20,162 nt of DNA, from positions 1 to 20,162 of the forward strand of contig JAEWRJ010000168.1 in the NCBI GenBank assembly GCA_023460055.1, written 5' to 3'. Below the pieces are notes generated by a model. The model was not told the origin of the DNA. It saw nothing but the letters and a program-made list of their open reading frames with translations, and searched no databases. The position numbers and the translations under genes are program-made. Origin of the DNA: Bacillota bacterium. Lineage in GTDB: Bacteria; Bacillota; Clostridia; Christensenellales; Aristaeellaceae. Within the stretch, counting starts at the first letter, position 1; each line of letters begins with the position of its first letter. Positions 6,657 through 13,825 of this stretch are shown piece by piece.

Positions 6657-7802
6657 CTATACCGGCAAAAAATAGGTATCAGGGTGTTCCGGATCAAACA
6701 CTTCGTTCACCCACATCACCGTGACCATATCTGTCTCACCCAGGTTCTCAATGTTGTGTGTATAACCCACAGGAATATCCACAACCTCTAATTGTTCACC
6801 CGATACAAAATATTCATGGACCTTCTCTTCATCTATCTTCCGGAAACGAATTACTCCTTTTCCACTTACCACCAAAAACTTCTCGTTCTTGGTATGATGC
6901 CAGTGCTGCCCTTTCGTGATGCCCGGTTTGGAAATATTGACAGATACCTGTCCCCTATCGTTGGATTTCAGAAATTCAGTAAAAGAACCTCTTTCATCCA
7001 CATTCATCTTCAGCGGATAGGAGAACTGGTCTTCGGGAAGATAACTCAGATAGGTCGAATAAAGTTTCTTAGTGAAAGAATCTGAAAGTTCAGCAACAAG
7101 AAGATTCTTTCGGCTTTCTTTGAAAGAATAGATTAGATCCACAATTTCTCCCAATGTAATCTTATGCTCTACCGGTACTTTGCAAAACGCACCCGACTTG
7201 TTTGGATTGCCCTCTAATGCTGCTATCAGCTCTTTCACCACATCATCGATATAGACAAGCGTCATGTTCACCGAACGGTCGTTCACCTGTATGGGGAGAT
7301 CATGAGCCACGTTGTGACAGAAAGTTGCCACAGCGCTGTTATAGTTGGGACGGCACCATTTGCCAAAAACATTCGGAAAACGATAGATCAACACATCCGA
7401 TCCTGTCTCACGTCCGTATTCATGCAGTAAATCCTCACCCGCTTTCTTGGAGATCCCGTATGGGTTGTCCAGTTCAGCCTGAATGGAAGAAGACAACATC
7501 ACGGGACAATTGTTGTCGTGTTTCTTTAACGTGTCCAACAACAGAGAAGTGAACCCGAAATTACCCTCCATGAATTCACTCTGCTCCTTGGGTCTGTTTA
7601 CCCCGGCAAGGTGGAATACAAAATCCGCATCCTTGCAATAACCTTCCAGAAGAGAGGGGTCGGTATCCATGTCATATTCAAACAAAGTAAGCGCGGGATT
7701 TAAATTGTACCCTTTGGCTTTACCTTCTTTGATATTGTTTAGTTCGGCAATCAGATTCTTCCCGATAAATCCTTTTGCACCTGTAATCAGTATCTTCATC
7801 AT
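6657..7802 (-). CDS. capF: CapF/FnlB/WbjC bifunctional SDR-cupin enzyme (UDP-L-FucNAc synthesis)
   Basis: This 381-residue protein has two domains. Residues 1 to about 265 are a short-chain dehydrogenase with the nucleotide motif GAKGFIG (8-14) and the catalytic pair Y115 and K119 in YGISK. Residues about 270-381 are a cupin with metal-site-like histidines in GQHWHHTKNEKF (298-309) and H349. This architecture is specific to CapF/WbjC. The cupin performs C3 epimerisation and the SDR domain then reduces C4 with NADPH, giving the L-talose derivative that CapG epimerises at C2. The first ATG overlaps the capE stop by one base (TAATG), and a second ATG follows directly. Both domains are intact. 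Translational coupling to capE suggests fixed stoichiometry. Confidence 0.94.
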   Translation of the reverse strand: MMKILITGAKGFIGKNLIAELNNIKEGKAKGYNLNPALTLFEYDMDTDPSLLEGYCKDADFVFHLAGVNRPKEQSEFMEGNFGFTSLLLDTLKKHDNNCPVMLSSSIQAELDNPYGISKKAGEDLLHEYGRETGSDVLIYRFPNVFGKWCRPNYNSAVATFCHNVAHDLPIQVNDRSVNMTLVYIDDVVKELIAALEGNPNKSGAFCKVPVEHKITLGEIVDLIYSFKESRKNLLVAELSDSFTKKLYSTYLSYLPEDQFSYPLKMNVDERGSFTEFLKSNDRGQVSVNISKPGITKGQHWHHTKNEKFLVVSGKGVIRFRKIDEEKVHEYFVSGEQLEVVDIPVGYTHNIENLGETDMVTVMWVNEVFDPEHPDTYFLPV

Positions 7803-8824
7803 TACAATAGATTGATATCTTCTCTTATCTCTGGAAGTTTCAAAAGCAGTTGCTTCATCCCTTCCTTATCCAATCGGAAAGTATTGTGCGAATGATAATC
7901 CTCCACTTTTGATATATCTTCCTGACCTTCTAAGAAGAACTTGTCGTAGTTTAGATCACGTGCATCCGCCGGTATACGGAAATAATCTCCCATATCTTCA
8001 GAGCGGAACATCTCTTCACGTGTTACCAAGGTCTCGTACAATTTTTCACCATGCCGGGTACCGATTACCTTCACTTCCGTATCGGCATGATACAACTCTT
8101 TCAATGATTCTGCCAACACAGTCAAAGTTGCAGCCGGTGCTTTCTGTACAAAAAGATCGCCCTGGTTGCCATGCTCAAAAGCATAGAGCACCAGATCCAC
8201 CGCATCATCCAATGTCATCATATAACGTGTCATATTAGGATCCGTAATTGTGATCGATTTCCCTGCTTTAATCTGTTCCACCCAAAGCGGAATCACCGAA
8301 CCACGGCTCGCCATCACGTTCCCGTAACGGGTGCAGCAGATGGTCGTTGTGGCATCATTCTCTAAAGAACGCGCTTTGGCAATCGCCACCTTCTCCATCA
8401 TCGCCTTACTGATTCCCATTGCATTGATCGGATAAGCAGCTTTATCGGTACTCAAAACTACCACATTTTTCACTCCATGCTCTACAGCTGAATCCAATAC
8501 ATTCTCTGTACCAATCACATTGGTACGGACAGCCTGCATTGGGAAAAACTCGCATGAAGGCACCTGCTTCAATGCAGCTGCGTGAAACACATAATCCACA
8601 CCCCTCATGGCGGTATCTACTGATCGTTTGTCACGTACATCGCCGATATAGAATTTCACTTTAGGATTCTGTATACGGTGACGCATGTCATCCTGCTTCT
8701 TCTCGTCGCGACTGAATATACGTATCTCTTTTATATCTGTATCTAAAAAACGCTTCAGTACAGCGTTGCCGAACGAACCGGTACCACCTGTGATTAAAAG
8801 TGACTTATTTGAAAATCTATACAT
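7802..8824 (-). CDS. capE: CapE/FnlA/WbjB UDP-GlcNAc 4,6-dehydratase (5-inverting)
   Basis: The 340-residue protein is a soluble SDR with the cofactor motif GGTGSFG (13-19), GDVRD (61-65), HAAALKQVP (81-89) and STDKAAYPINAMGISK (125-140). The usual YxxxK tyrosine is replaced by methionine (M136 with K140). This is the normal state of the CapE/FnlA group and helps tell it from FlaA1/PseB and PglF, which keep Tyr or have membrane helices. It converts UDP-GlcNAc to a 4-keto-6-deoxy L-arabino sugar with C5 inversion, the first step toward UDP-L-FucNAc. Because it inverts C5, it is unlikely to supply the PglE-like aminotransferase in this locus. It starts after a 68-bp spacer that separates the A/T-rich glycosyltransferase block from this cassette. 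Confidence 0.93.
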   Translation of the reverse strand: MYRFSNKSLLITGGTGSFGNAVLKRFLDTDIKEIRIFSRDEKKQDDMRHRIQNPKVKFYIGDVRDKRSVDTAMRGVDYVFHAAALKQVPSCEFFPMQAVRTNVIGTENVLDSAVEHGVKNVVVLSTDKAAYPINAMGISKAMMEKVAIAKARSLENDATTTICCTRYGNVMASRGSVIPLWVEQIKAGKSITITDPNMTRYMMTLDDAVDLVLYAFEHGNQGDLFVQKAPAATLTVLAESLKELYHADTEVKVIGTRHGEKLYETLVTREEMFRSEDMGDYFRIPADARDLNYDKFFLEGQEDISKVEDYHSHNTFRLDKEGMKQLLLKLPEIREDINLL

Positions 8825-8892
8825 ATGTTATTTTTATTCTTGAAAATATTATAAATCATTTAATTATAAAGACATTTATGTTTGTCAGTTTA
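8825..8892. other. A/T-rich spacer ahead of capE
   Basis: This 68-bp noncoding gap is the largest inside the wzx-to-pglE part of the locus. On the minus strand it contains a TATAAT-like string but no full Bacteroidetes promoter pair. It marks the composition boundary between the A/T-rich core and the capE cassette, so an internal promoter or an old recombination joint are both possible. Neither is demonstrated. Confidence 0.4.
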
Positions 8893-9912
8893 CTAAGAAT
8901 CTATAATCAAACGAAAATCTTTCAATCTTTTTTCCATTGAAAAATTATGGGAAATATAAATTTTCGCTTCTTCTAATTTATTGTATTTAAAACTATTAAT
9001 CTGTTCAAAGACATCTTCCGCTTGTTTTGATATTTCGTCGTTGATATTAATTAGTACACCATATTTAGATACGGAATCAGCTAATCCCCCTTTACCTGAA
9101 TGTATTACGATGTTACCTGCTGCCAGAGCTTCTAATGCAGCAATACCGAATCCTTCATAACTGGACAATTGAAAATAATATTTTGATTTCTTTAATAAAG
9201 ATATCTTTTCATTTTCTTCAATTTCTCCTGTAAAAAGTACTTTGTCAGAGATATCGAGCTTTTCTACTAATTCTTCAAGATAATGACTACCTTCCCCTTT
9301 TACTCCAACTATTATTAAAGTTGAATTTTTAAAAATGTCGTATTTCTCTGTGATGTTTTTAAATAATCTGATAGACCTATCTATACCTTTACGAATTACA
9401 TTACCCTTATTTCCCATCCAAGCAATTGTCACAAAATTATTTTGCTGCAGTGTTTCTATTTTATTAAAGTATTTATCCACATCAATCGAATGAAATGAAT
9501 ACTCCAATTTTTTCAGTTTTTTTCTTTTGTATATTTTTAATATATTATTCTTATCAGAATTAGACACAACAATACATTTATTTGAGAAAAGGTAACATAA
9601 ACGAAAAAACAATACCTGTAAAAGATATCGCTTAGGAGTTGCATGTTCTTTTTCCAAATCGTCAATGCCACCAGTAAAAAAAACTTTCTTTAAAAATAAA
9701 CGTGCTATTATTGCGACAAATAGACCATATTTGTAAAAATAAATAAAAGCTATATCATACTTCCAAAAAAAGAGAAAGTCTGAAATCTTATTACTGGTAA
9801 TCACATTATAACCCAGACTTTTTAGTAAATTAATGTCTGTTTTATAGAAAAATTGCGTATTAAATAAATTTTTATCTTTCACGCTTGAATAGAACAAAAC
9901 CTTTTTACTCAT
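8893..9912 (-). CDS. GT4-like glycosyltransferase
   Basis: This 339-residue protein has a GT-B fold C-terminal domain: WMGNKGNVIRKGID near 165-178, IIVGVKGEG near 200-208, VLFTGEI at 225-231, and the donor-binding EX7E pair E253 and E261 in YEGFGIAALEALAAG. That pattern is typical of GT4 retaining enzymes. The N-terminal acceptor half (1 to about 160) is lysine- and aromatic-rich with little recognisable similarity, as expected for an acceptor-specific domain. It would add one sugar to the lipid-linked repeat unit at the cytoplasmic face. The start overlaps the previous stop by 4 bp (ATGA), so the two glycosyltransferases are translationally coupled. Composition is strongly A/T-rich like its upstream neighbours. 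Donor and acceptor cannot be read from sequence. Confidence 0.84.
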   Translation of the reverse strand: MSKKVLFYSSVKDKNLFNTQFFYKTDINLLKSLGYNVITSNKISDFLFFWKYDIAFIYFYKYGLFVAIIARLFLKKVFFTGGIDDLEKEHATPKRYLLQVLFFRLCYLFSNKCIVVSNSDKNNILKIYKRKKLKKLEYSFHSIDVDKYFNKIETLQQNNFVTIAWMGNKGNVIRKGIDRSIRLFKNITEKYDIFKNSTLIIVGVKGEGSHYLEELVEKLDISDKVLFTGEIEENEKISLLKKSKYYFQLSSYEGFGIAALEALAAGNIVIHSGKGGLADSVSKYGVLININDEISKQAEDVFEQINSFKYNKLEEAKIYISHNFSMEKRLKDFRLIIDS

Positions 9913-11120
9913 TTTCTAATTAAATTTAAAAAATCAACTATTTTTCCACTTTGAATAGTAGCTGTTTTTTTGTTTAAGATAAATTTTTTGGCATACTCTC
10001 CAAATTGATCCAATTCCATTTGATCTTTACTACACCATTTCATTAGTGTGTTTTTTAAAGTTTCCTTTTTATTATCAGGTACTATAATTAAATAATTATT
10101 ATATTCTTCAGGAATTCCTTGTAGTTTATACATAACAGTAGGAGTACCAGATGCCATATATTCCATAGTTTTTGAAGGAAAAGAATATTTAGTATACTCA
10201 TCATCACCCTTTCGCGGGTTAATAAGGAGTGTTGCTTTAGTTTGCATGTCTAGTACTTGTTCCTGCTTTACCACTCCAAAGTAAATTATTCTATTATCTT
10301 GCTTAACTGCTTTTTCCACTTCTATTCGATCACTACCGTCACCACATATCCATAATCTATAATCTTTATCTGGAATAGATATAAATGCATCAATCATTTC
10401 CGTGATTCCAAATCTGCGGTCAAGCTTCCCAGTATATAGTATAGTTTTTTTTTCTTTTTCTACAGAATTTCTTGATCTAGGTAAGTATATACCTTCTATC
10501 AATATCCATGGTTTTACCCCTTGAATATTTAAAGCATTTGCCATATGTTCCGTCAAGAGAATAAACGAATCGATATTAGGTGTTAAATAGTTGATTCTTT
10601 TGTTTCCTCGTTTAGATAAATAGCCACTTAATAAAGATTTACTATCATTGAAAAACTCTGGTAAATCAAGTACGATACAACATATATGAGTGTCTGGATA
10701 TTTATTCTTTACAGCTATTGCTGCTTTAAGGTAGGGCTCAAGTAAGGAATATAATATAATTGTTCTCTCATTGTTAATATTTTTTTTTGCCCACACTAAA
10801 GCTTTTCTTTTTATTGATAGATAAATGTCATATTTTTTAAAATGCGTAAAATTCATAAATCCACAATTTACACCATCGATACTTCCGAATTCAAATTGTG
10901 ATATAGGAAAATACATCTTTTTGTATCTGAGAGGGAAACTACCAATTGAGGGTGCATTAATTATATAATCAATAAAATGCGGGTAATTATTAAATCCATT
11001 TAATAGTGATTTTTGAAATAAATCTCCGGAAAATACTAATCCGGTTTTAGAATTCTTCCAAACTTCATCTGATCTGTTATTTTCAATAAAAGAACCAATA
11101 AATAATCTTTTTTTTTCCAT
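9909..11120 (-). CDS. GT4-like glycosyltransferase with A-tracts in its coding sequence
   Basis: The 403-residue protein has a C-terminal GT-B donor domain shown by TILYTGKLDRRFGI, a WICGDGSDR turn, and a late KYSFPSKTMEYMASGTPTVMY segment, where GT4/GT1-type enzymes bind the nucleotide. The N-terminal half has LYSLLEPYLKAAIAV and CCIVLDLPEFF segments but no clear family signature. It is probably a cytoplasmic enzyme extending the repeat unit. Three runs of nine A on the coding strand (11108-11116 just after the start codon, 10780-10788, 10445-10453) are sites where slippage would break the frame. All are in frame in this sequence and the protein is full length. It follows the Wzy-like gene by 25 bp and overlaps the next glycosyltransferase by 4 bp. 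Donor sugar unknown. Confidence 0.8.
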   Translation of the reverse strand: MEKKRLFIGSFIENNRSDEVWKNSKTGLVFSGDLFQKSLLNGFNNYPHFIDYIINAPSIGSFPLRYKKMYFPISQFEFGSIDGVNCGFMNFTHFKKYDIYLSIKRKALVWAKKNINNERTIILYSLLEPYLKAAIAVKNKYPDTHICCIVLDLPEFFNDSKSLLSGYLSKRGNKRINYLTPNIDSFILLTEHMANALNIQGVKPWILIEGIYLPRSRNSVEKEKKTILYTGKLDRRFGITEMIDAFISIPDKDYRLWICGDGSDRIEVEKAVKQDNRIIYFGVVKQEQVLDMQTKATLLINPRKGDDEYTKYSFPSKTMEYMASGTPTVMYKLQGIPEEYNNYLIIVPDNKKETLKNTLMKWCSKDQMELDQFGEYAKKFILNKKTATIQSGKIVDFLNLIRK

Positions 11121-11145
11121 TATATTTGTAGATTTTTTTTTGTTA

Positions 11146-12348
11146 TCATTGATATTTCAATTTAACCGATTTAAAATAACTAGGGTTTAAAATGCAAATA
11201 CAATATACAAAAAAGAAAAAGCGTGAACCAGTATTAACAATAAAAAAATCAGATTTAAAATGTAAATAAATTAGTGAAATAAATAATAAATAAGCTATGT
11301 ATTTATTTACTTTAAATAAACGTATAAACATATATGTAATTAAAATCAAAAGAATAAATGAATAAAGAATACCCCCAAAATTTAATCTTAAAAGATATCC
11401 GATATCAGTTGTTTCTATATTATTTGTGAAGATAAATTTACCAGTTCCAAAAATCCAACCAATTATATCTTTAGGAAAAACTTGCATATCAGTAAATAGT
11501 ACATCTAAATTCTCGGCATCTTCACCTTTCAAAAAACTCCCTAAAATGTCAAAAGAAGAAACCCCCCATTCAAGAGATGCTTGTAGCATTTCGTTATTAT
11601 TAATATAATAAGTTATAGCTCCCCCGAATAAAACTAAAACTAGTATTAGTACTCCTGTGTTTTTAACAAAATGTCTAAAATTAAATAAAAGAGAAAGGAT
11701 TATACTCACCAAAACAGGGACTAAACCAGAGCGTGCGTTAGCAAAAATAGCAATTAGCAACAAAGGTAAAAAAATGATCATTATTTTATTTGATCTTAAT
11801 CCCATTATAATAAAACCTGAAATAAAACCCAAGACTACTGGGTAAGAAAATAACAAACCATCCGAAAGCCCATATCCTCTGAATTGAAATCTGTCAATTA
11901 GATGCTCAGGAAATTTTAAAACATCTGTTTTTAGATGAAATGCAACTGAAGGATTTAGAATGAGATATAAAGAGATTACTGATGCTATTAGAGAACAAAT
12001 AATCAATATTATATCTAATTTAAGTTGATATTTACTGTTGATAAGTAAATAAAGGAAATAAGAGCAAACAATAACTTCTGAGAATAATAGAAAATCATAC
12101 ATCAAATATGTATAATCTTCAGAAGCTAAAGATCTGAAAAATGAAAACAATAATAATAATAATAATAAAAAAAATTCTTTTTTAAAGATGAAAATTAAGT
12201 TTGACCATTTTTTCTGAAAAGTGATATATATAATAGCATACAGCATAATAATTTTATCCAATCCAAAAGGAATAATTTTAAATGGAGGAGCATATATATA
12301 TATGTATATAAGGAATAATGAAAAAGAAATTTTGATTATTTTCAACAC
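11146..12348 (-). CDS. wzy: Wzy-like O-antigen/capsule repeat-unit polymerase
   Basis: The 400-residue protein is almost entirely hydrophobic, with roughly ten or more likely membrane helices. A large hydrophilic loop (about 247-315) contains GWIFGTGKF followed by an IETTDIGYLLRLNFGG segment. NARSGLVPVLV lies before it at 204-214. A large periplasmic loop followed by a D-x-GY segment and an upstream SGL/TGL motif are the usual marks of Wzy polymerases, which otherwise share little sequence. It would join lipid-linked repeat units at the periplasmic face after Wzx flipping. The gene is very A/T-rich and holds a dinucleotide run encoding YIYIY (15-19) and a trinucleotide run encoding seven leucines (61-67). 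The only other candidate membrane protein here is Wzx, which makes the Wzy call firmer. An O-antigen ligase is the main alternative. Confidence 0.8.
   Translation of the reverse strand: MLKIIKISFSLFLIYIYIYAPPFKIIPFGLDKIIMLYAIIYITFQKKWSNLIFIFKKEFFLLLLLLLFSFFRSLASEDYTYLMYDFLLFSEVIVCSYFLYLLINSKYQLKLDIILIICSLIASVISLYLILNPSVAFHLKTDVLKFPEHLIDRFQFRGYGLSDGLLFSYPVVLGFISGFIIMGLRSNKIMIIFLPLLLIAIFANARSGLVPVLVSIILSLLFNFRHFVKNTGVLILVLVLFGGAITYYINNNEMLQASLEWGVSSFDILGSFLKGEDAENLDVLFTDMQVFPKDIIGWIFGTGKFIFTNNIETTDIGYLLRLNFGGILYSFILLILITYMFIRLFKVNKYIAYLLFISLIYLHFKSDFFIVNTGSRFFFFVYCICILNPSYFKSVKLKYQ
12149..12166. repeat. Trinucleotide microsatellite (AAT)6 inside wzy, next to an A8/T8 tract
   Basis: Six AAT units on the plus strand (TTA on the coding strand) are followed directly by eight A at 12167-12174. 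The TTA units encode six of the seven leucines at residues 61-67 of the Wzy-like protein. Unit gain or loss would lengthen or shorten a membrane helix without shifting the frame, whereas slippage in the adjacent A8 would frameshift. Confidence 0.92.
12292..12303. repeat. Dinucleotide run (AT)6 near the 5' end of wzy
   Basis: Six AT units are followed by GTATATA, making a nearly continuous alternating run that encodes YIYIY at residues 15-19 of the Wzy-like protein. Loss or gain of one unit would shift the frame early in the gene. Confidence 0.9.
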
Positions 12349-12391
12349 TATCTTTAATTGTATTTTATAAGTTGATATAATGAAAGTAATA

Positions 12392-13285
12392 TTAGAGTCT
12401 TAGTTCAATTCTCAATCTATTAATTAACTTTTCGAAAAACATCTTGGGGAATTTCATCATTGCTTTAACTACACCTTTTTCTTTTAATTCATAATAAGCT
12501 ATCTCATTATTTAAAGATTTAATTCTTTTTTTTATAATTGAAATGTATACTTCATTAGTATACTCATTAAAATATTTCAATAATTTAATATGCTCATTAA
12601 ATACAAAAGTGGAATTCCCTTTTATTTGAGAAGACACACTACTACCTTTTAAAGACACATTATATACAGACATTACCTCATTAATGAAATACAGTTTGCC
12701 TATATTTAGACACAATAATATTAAAGTGTAATCTCCACTATAAATATTATTTTTCCAATCAGGTAAGTTATCAATTACTTTTTTTCTCATAACAATACTC
12801 GCTGTTGGAACACTCCAGTTATTAATTATTTCTTCAAGTGATACATTTCGTGATTCATTAATCTTATTATAAAGGTGATTTTTATTTTTTTTATCTACAT
12901 AATTTATTATAGCATTATGATAACAAGCAACATACTCACTGTTATTCTCCAAAAAATCAACCTGTTTCTGCAATTTCAATGGATCTGTCCAACAATCATC
13001 ACCTTCACAAAGAGCTATATATTTTCCACTTGCTGAATTCATAACTATTGTGAAATTAGACATCATCCCTCTATTAATATGTGGATACTGAGCAGAAATA
13101 ATCTCAGGATACATATTTTCATATTCCATCACAATGTTTCTTGTATTGTCTTTACTACAATCTTCTCCAATAATTAACTCAAATTTGAATTTTGTTTTTT
13201 GGTTTAATACTCCTTCAATTGCATTACGAATAAAAAGTTCATGATTGTAAGTAATCATACAAACAGAAACCAAAATGTCTTCCAT
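12392..13285 (-). CDS. GT2-family glycosyltransferase
   Basis: This 297-residue protein has a GT-A domain from the first residues: VSVCMITYNHELFIRNAIEG, then LIIGEDCSKDNT (38-48) with the nucleotide-binding acidic pair, and the metal-binding ALCEGDDCWTDPLKLQKQV segment (91-109; acidic residues 94, 96 and 97). These are standard inverting GT2 motifs. The C-terminal third (about 200-297) is basic and helical and has no membrane-spanning segment. It would transfer one sugar from a nucleotide donor to the growing lipid-linked unit. It starts 3 bp after the acyltransferase stop, so it is likely translated from the same message as vioA and wzx. A 43-bp noncoding gap separates it from wzy. The substrate is not predictable. 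Confidence 0.88.
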   Translation of the reverse strand: MEDILVSVCMITYNHELFIRNAIEGVLNQKTKFKFELIIGEDCSKDNTRNIVMEYENMYPEIISAQYPHINRGMMSNFTIVMNSASGKYIALCEGDDCWTDPLKLQKQVDFLENNSEYVACYHNAIINYVDKKNKNHLYNKINESRNVSLEEIINNWSVPTASIVMRKKVIDNLPDWKNNIYSGDYTLILLCLNIGKLYFINEVMSVYNVSLKGSSVSSQIKGNSTFVFNEHIKLLKYFNEYTNEVYISIIKKRIKSLNNEIAYYELKEKGVVKAMMKFPKMFFEKLINRLRIELRL

Positions 13286-13288
13286 GTT

Positions 13289-13825
13289 TTATACAATATT
13301 CTTTACTTTTTTTGATCTATCTTTTCTCCTTACAACAGGGATACCAGCATAAATTCCCCATTCGTCTAATGATTTGGTGACTAAAGAAAATGCTCCAATA
13401 ACTGTACCTTCACCAATAACAATATTAGGGAATAAAATGCTATTAGCTCCAATTTGAACAAATTTTTTTATAATAATCTCTCCTCCGGTAACATTTGTGT
13501 ATTTTTCAGGGTGAATTGGACCAATTAAAAAATCACCACCGAAATCATCCATTGCACTAAAAAGCGTGCAACGAGGAGATATACCTGTATAATCTTCTAA
13601 CTTTATTCCTTTAGAACCATACAAACCCACATATGCCGAAATATGAATATTTGAACCTAGAGAAATATTACCAGATAGAATGCAAAAATCATCAATTCTA
13701 ACATTATTCCCAATTGAGATTTTATCTGGTGAATATATTGAAGTTTTACGGCTTATGTTTACATTTTCACCAATACTTTTAAATCCAAACTCATATAACT
13801 CTTTATTCGAATAAAAAGAACTCAT
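13289..13825 (-). CDS. Left-handed beta-helix acyltransferase, probable dTDP-Qui4N N-acyltransferase
   Basis: The 178-residue protein consists of hexapeptide-repeat turns (for example ISIGNNVRID, ISLGSNIHIS, VQIGANSILF, IVIGEGTVIG), giving a left-handed parallel beta-helix that normally assembles as a trimer. It ends with the GIPVVRRK tail seen in sugar acetyltransferases of the LacA/VatD type. An inserted loop around 88-115 (AMDDFGGDFLIGPIHP and after) would form the substrate pocket edge. It overlaps the VioA-like aminotransferase by 4 bp (ATGA). That coupling suggests it acylates the new 4-amino group of dTDP-4-amino-4,6-dideoxyglucose, as VioB does in E. coli O7. Acyl donor identity (acetyl-CoA or other) is unknown, and an O-acetyltransferase acting on the finished glycan is the alternative. 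Confidence 0.85.
   Translation of the reverse strand: MSSFYSNKELYEFGFKSIGENVNISRKTSIYSPDKISIGNNVRIDDFCILSGNISLGSNIHISAYVGLYGSKGIKLEDYTGISPRCTLFSAMDDFGGDFLIGPIHPEKYTNVTGGEIIIKKFVQIGANSILFPNIVIGEGTVIGAFSLVTKSLDEWGIYAGIPVVRRKDRSKKVKNIV

Noticed and set aside
7202..7552. 116-codon open frame on the plus strand
   Set aside because: Antisense to capF, which is intact with both domains. The product is low in hydrophobic core pattern and looks non-coding.
7802..8824. Reading this gene as the PglF/PseB-type dehydratase for the PglE-like enzyme
   Set aside because: It has no N-terminal membrane helices and carries MxxxK (M136, K140) in place of YxxxK, and it is followed by capF and capG, all pointing to the CapE/FnlA role.
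8825..8892. Internal promoter before capE
   Set aside because: A TATAAT-like string is present, but Bacteroidetes use a different consensus and no TTTG / TAnnTTTG pair with suitable spacing was seen.
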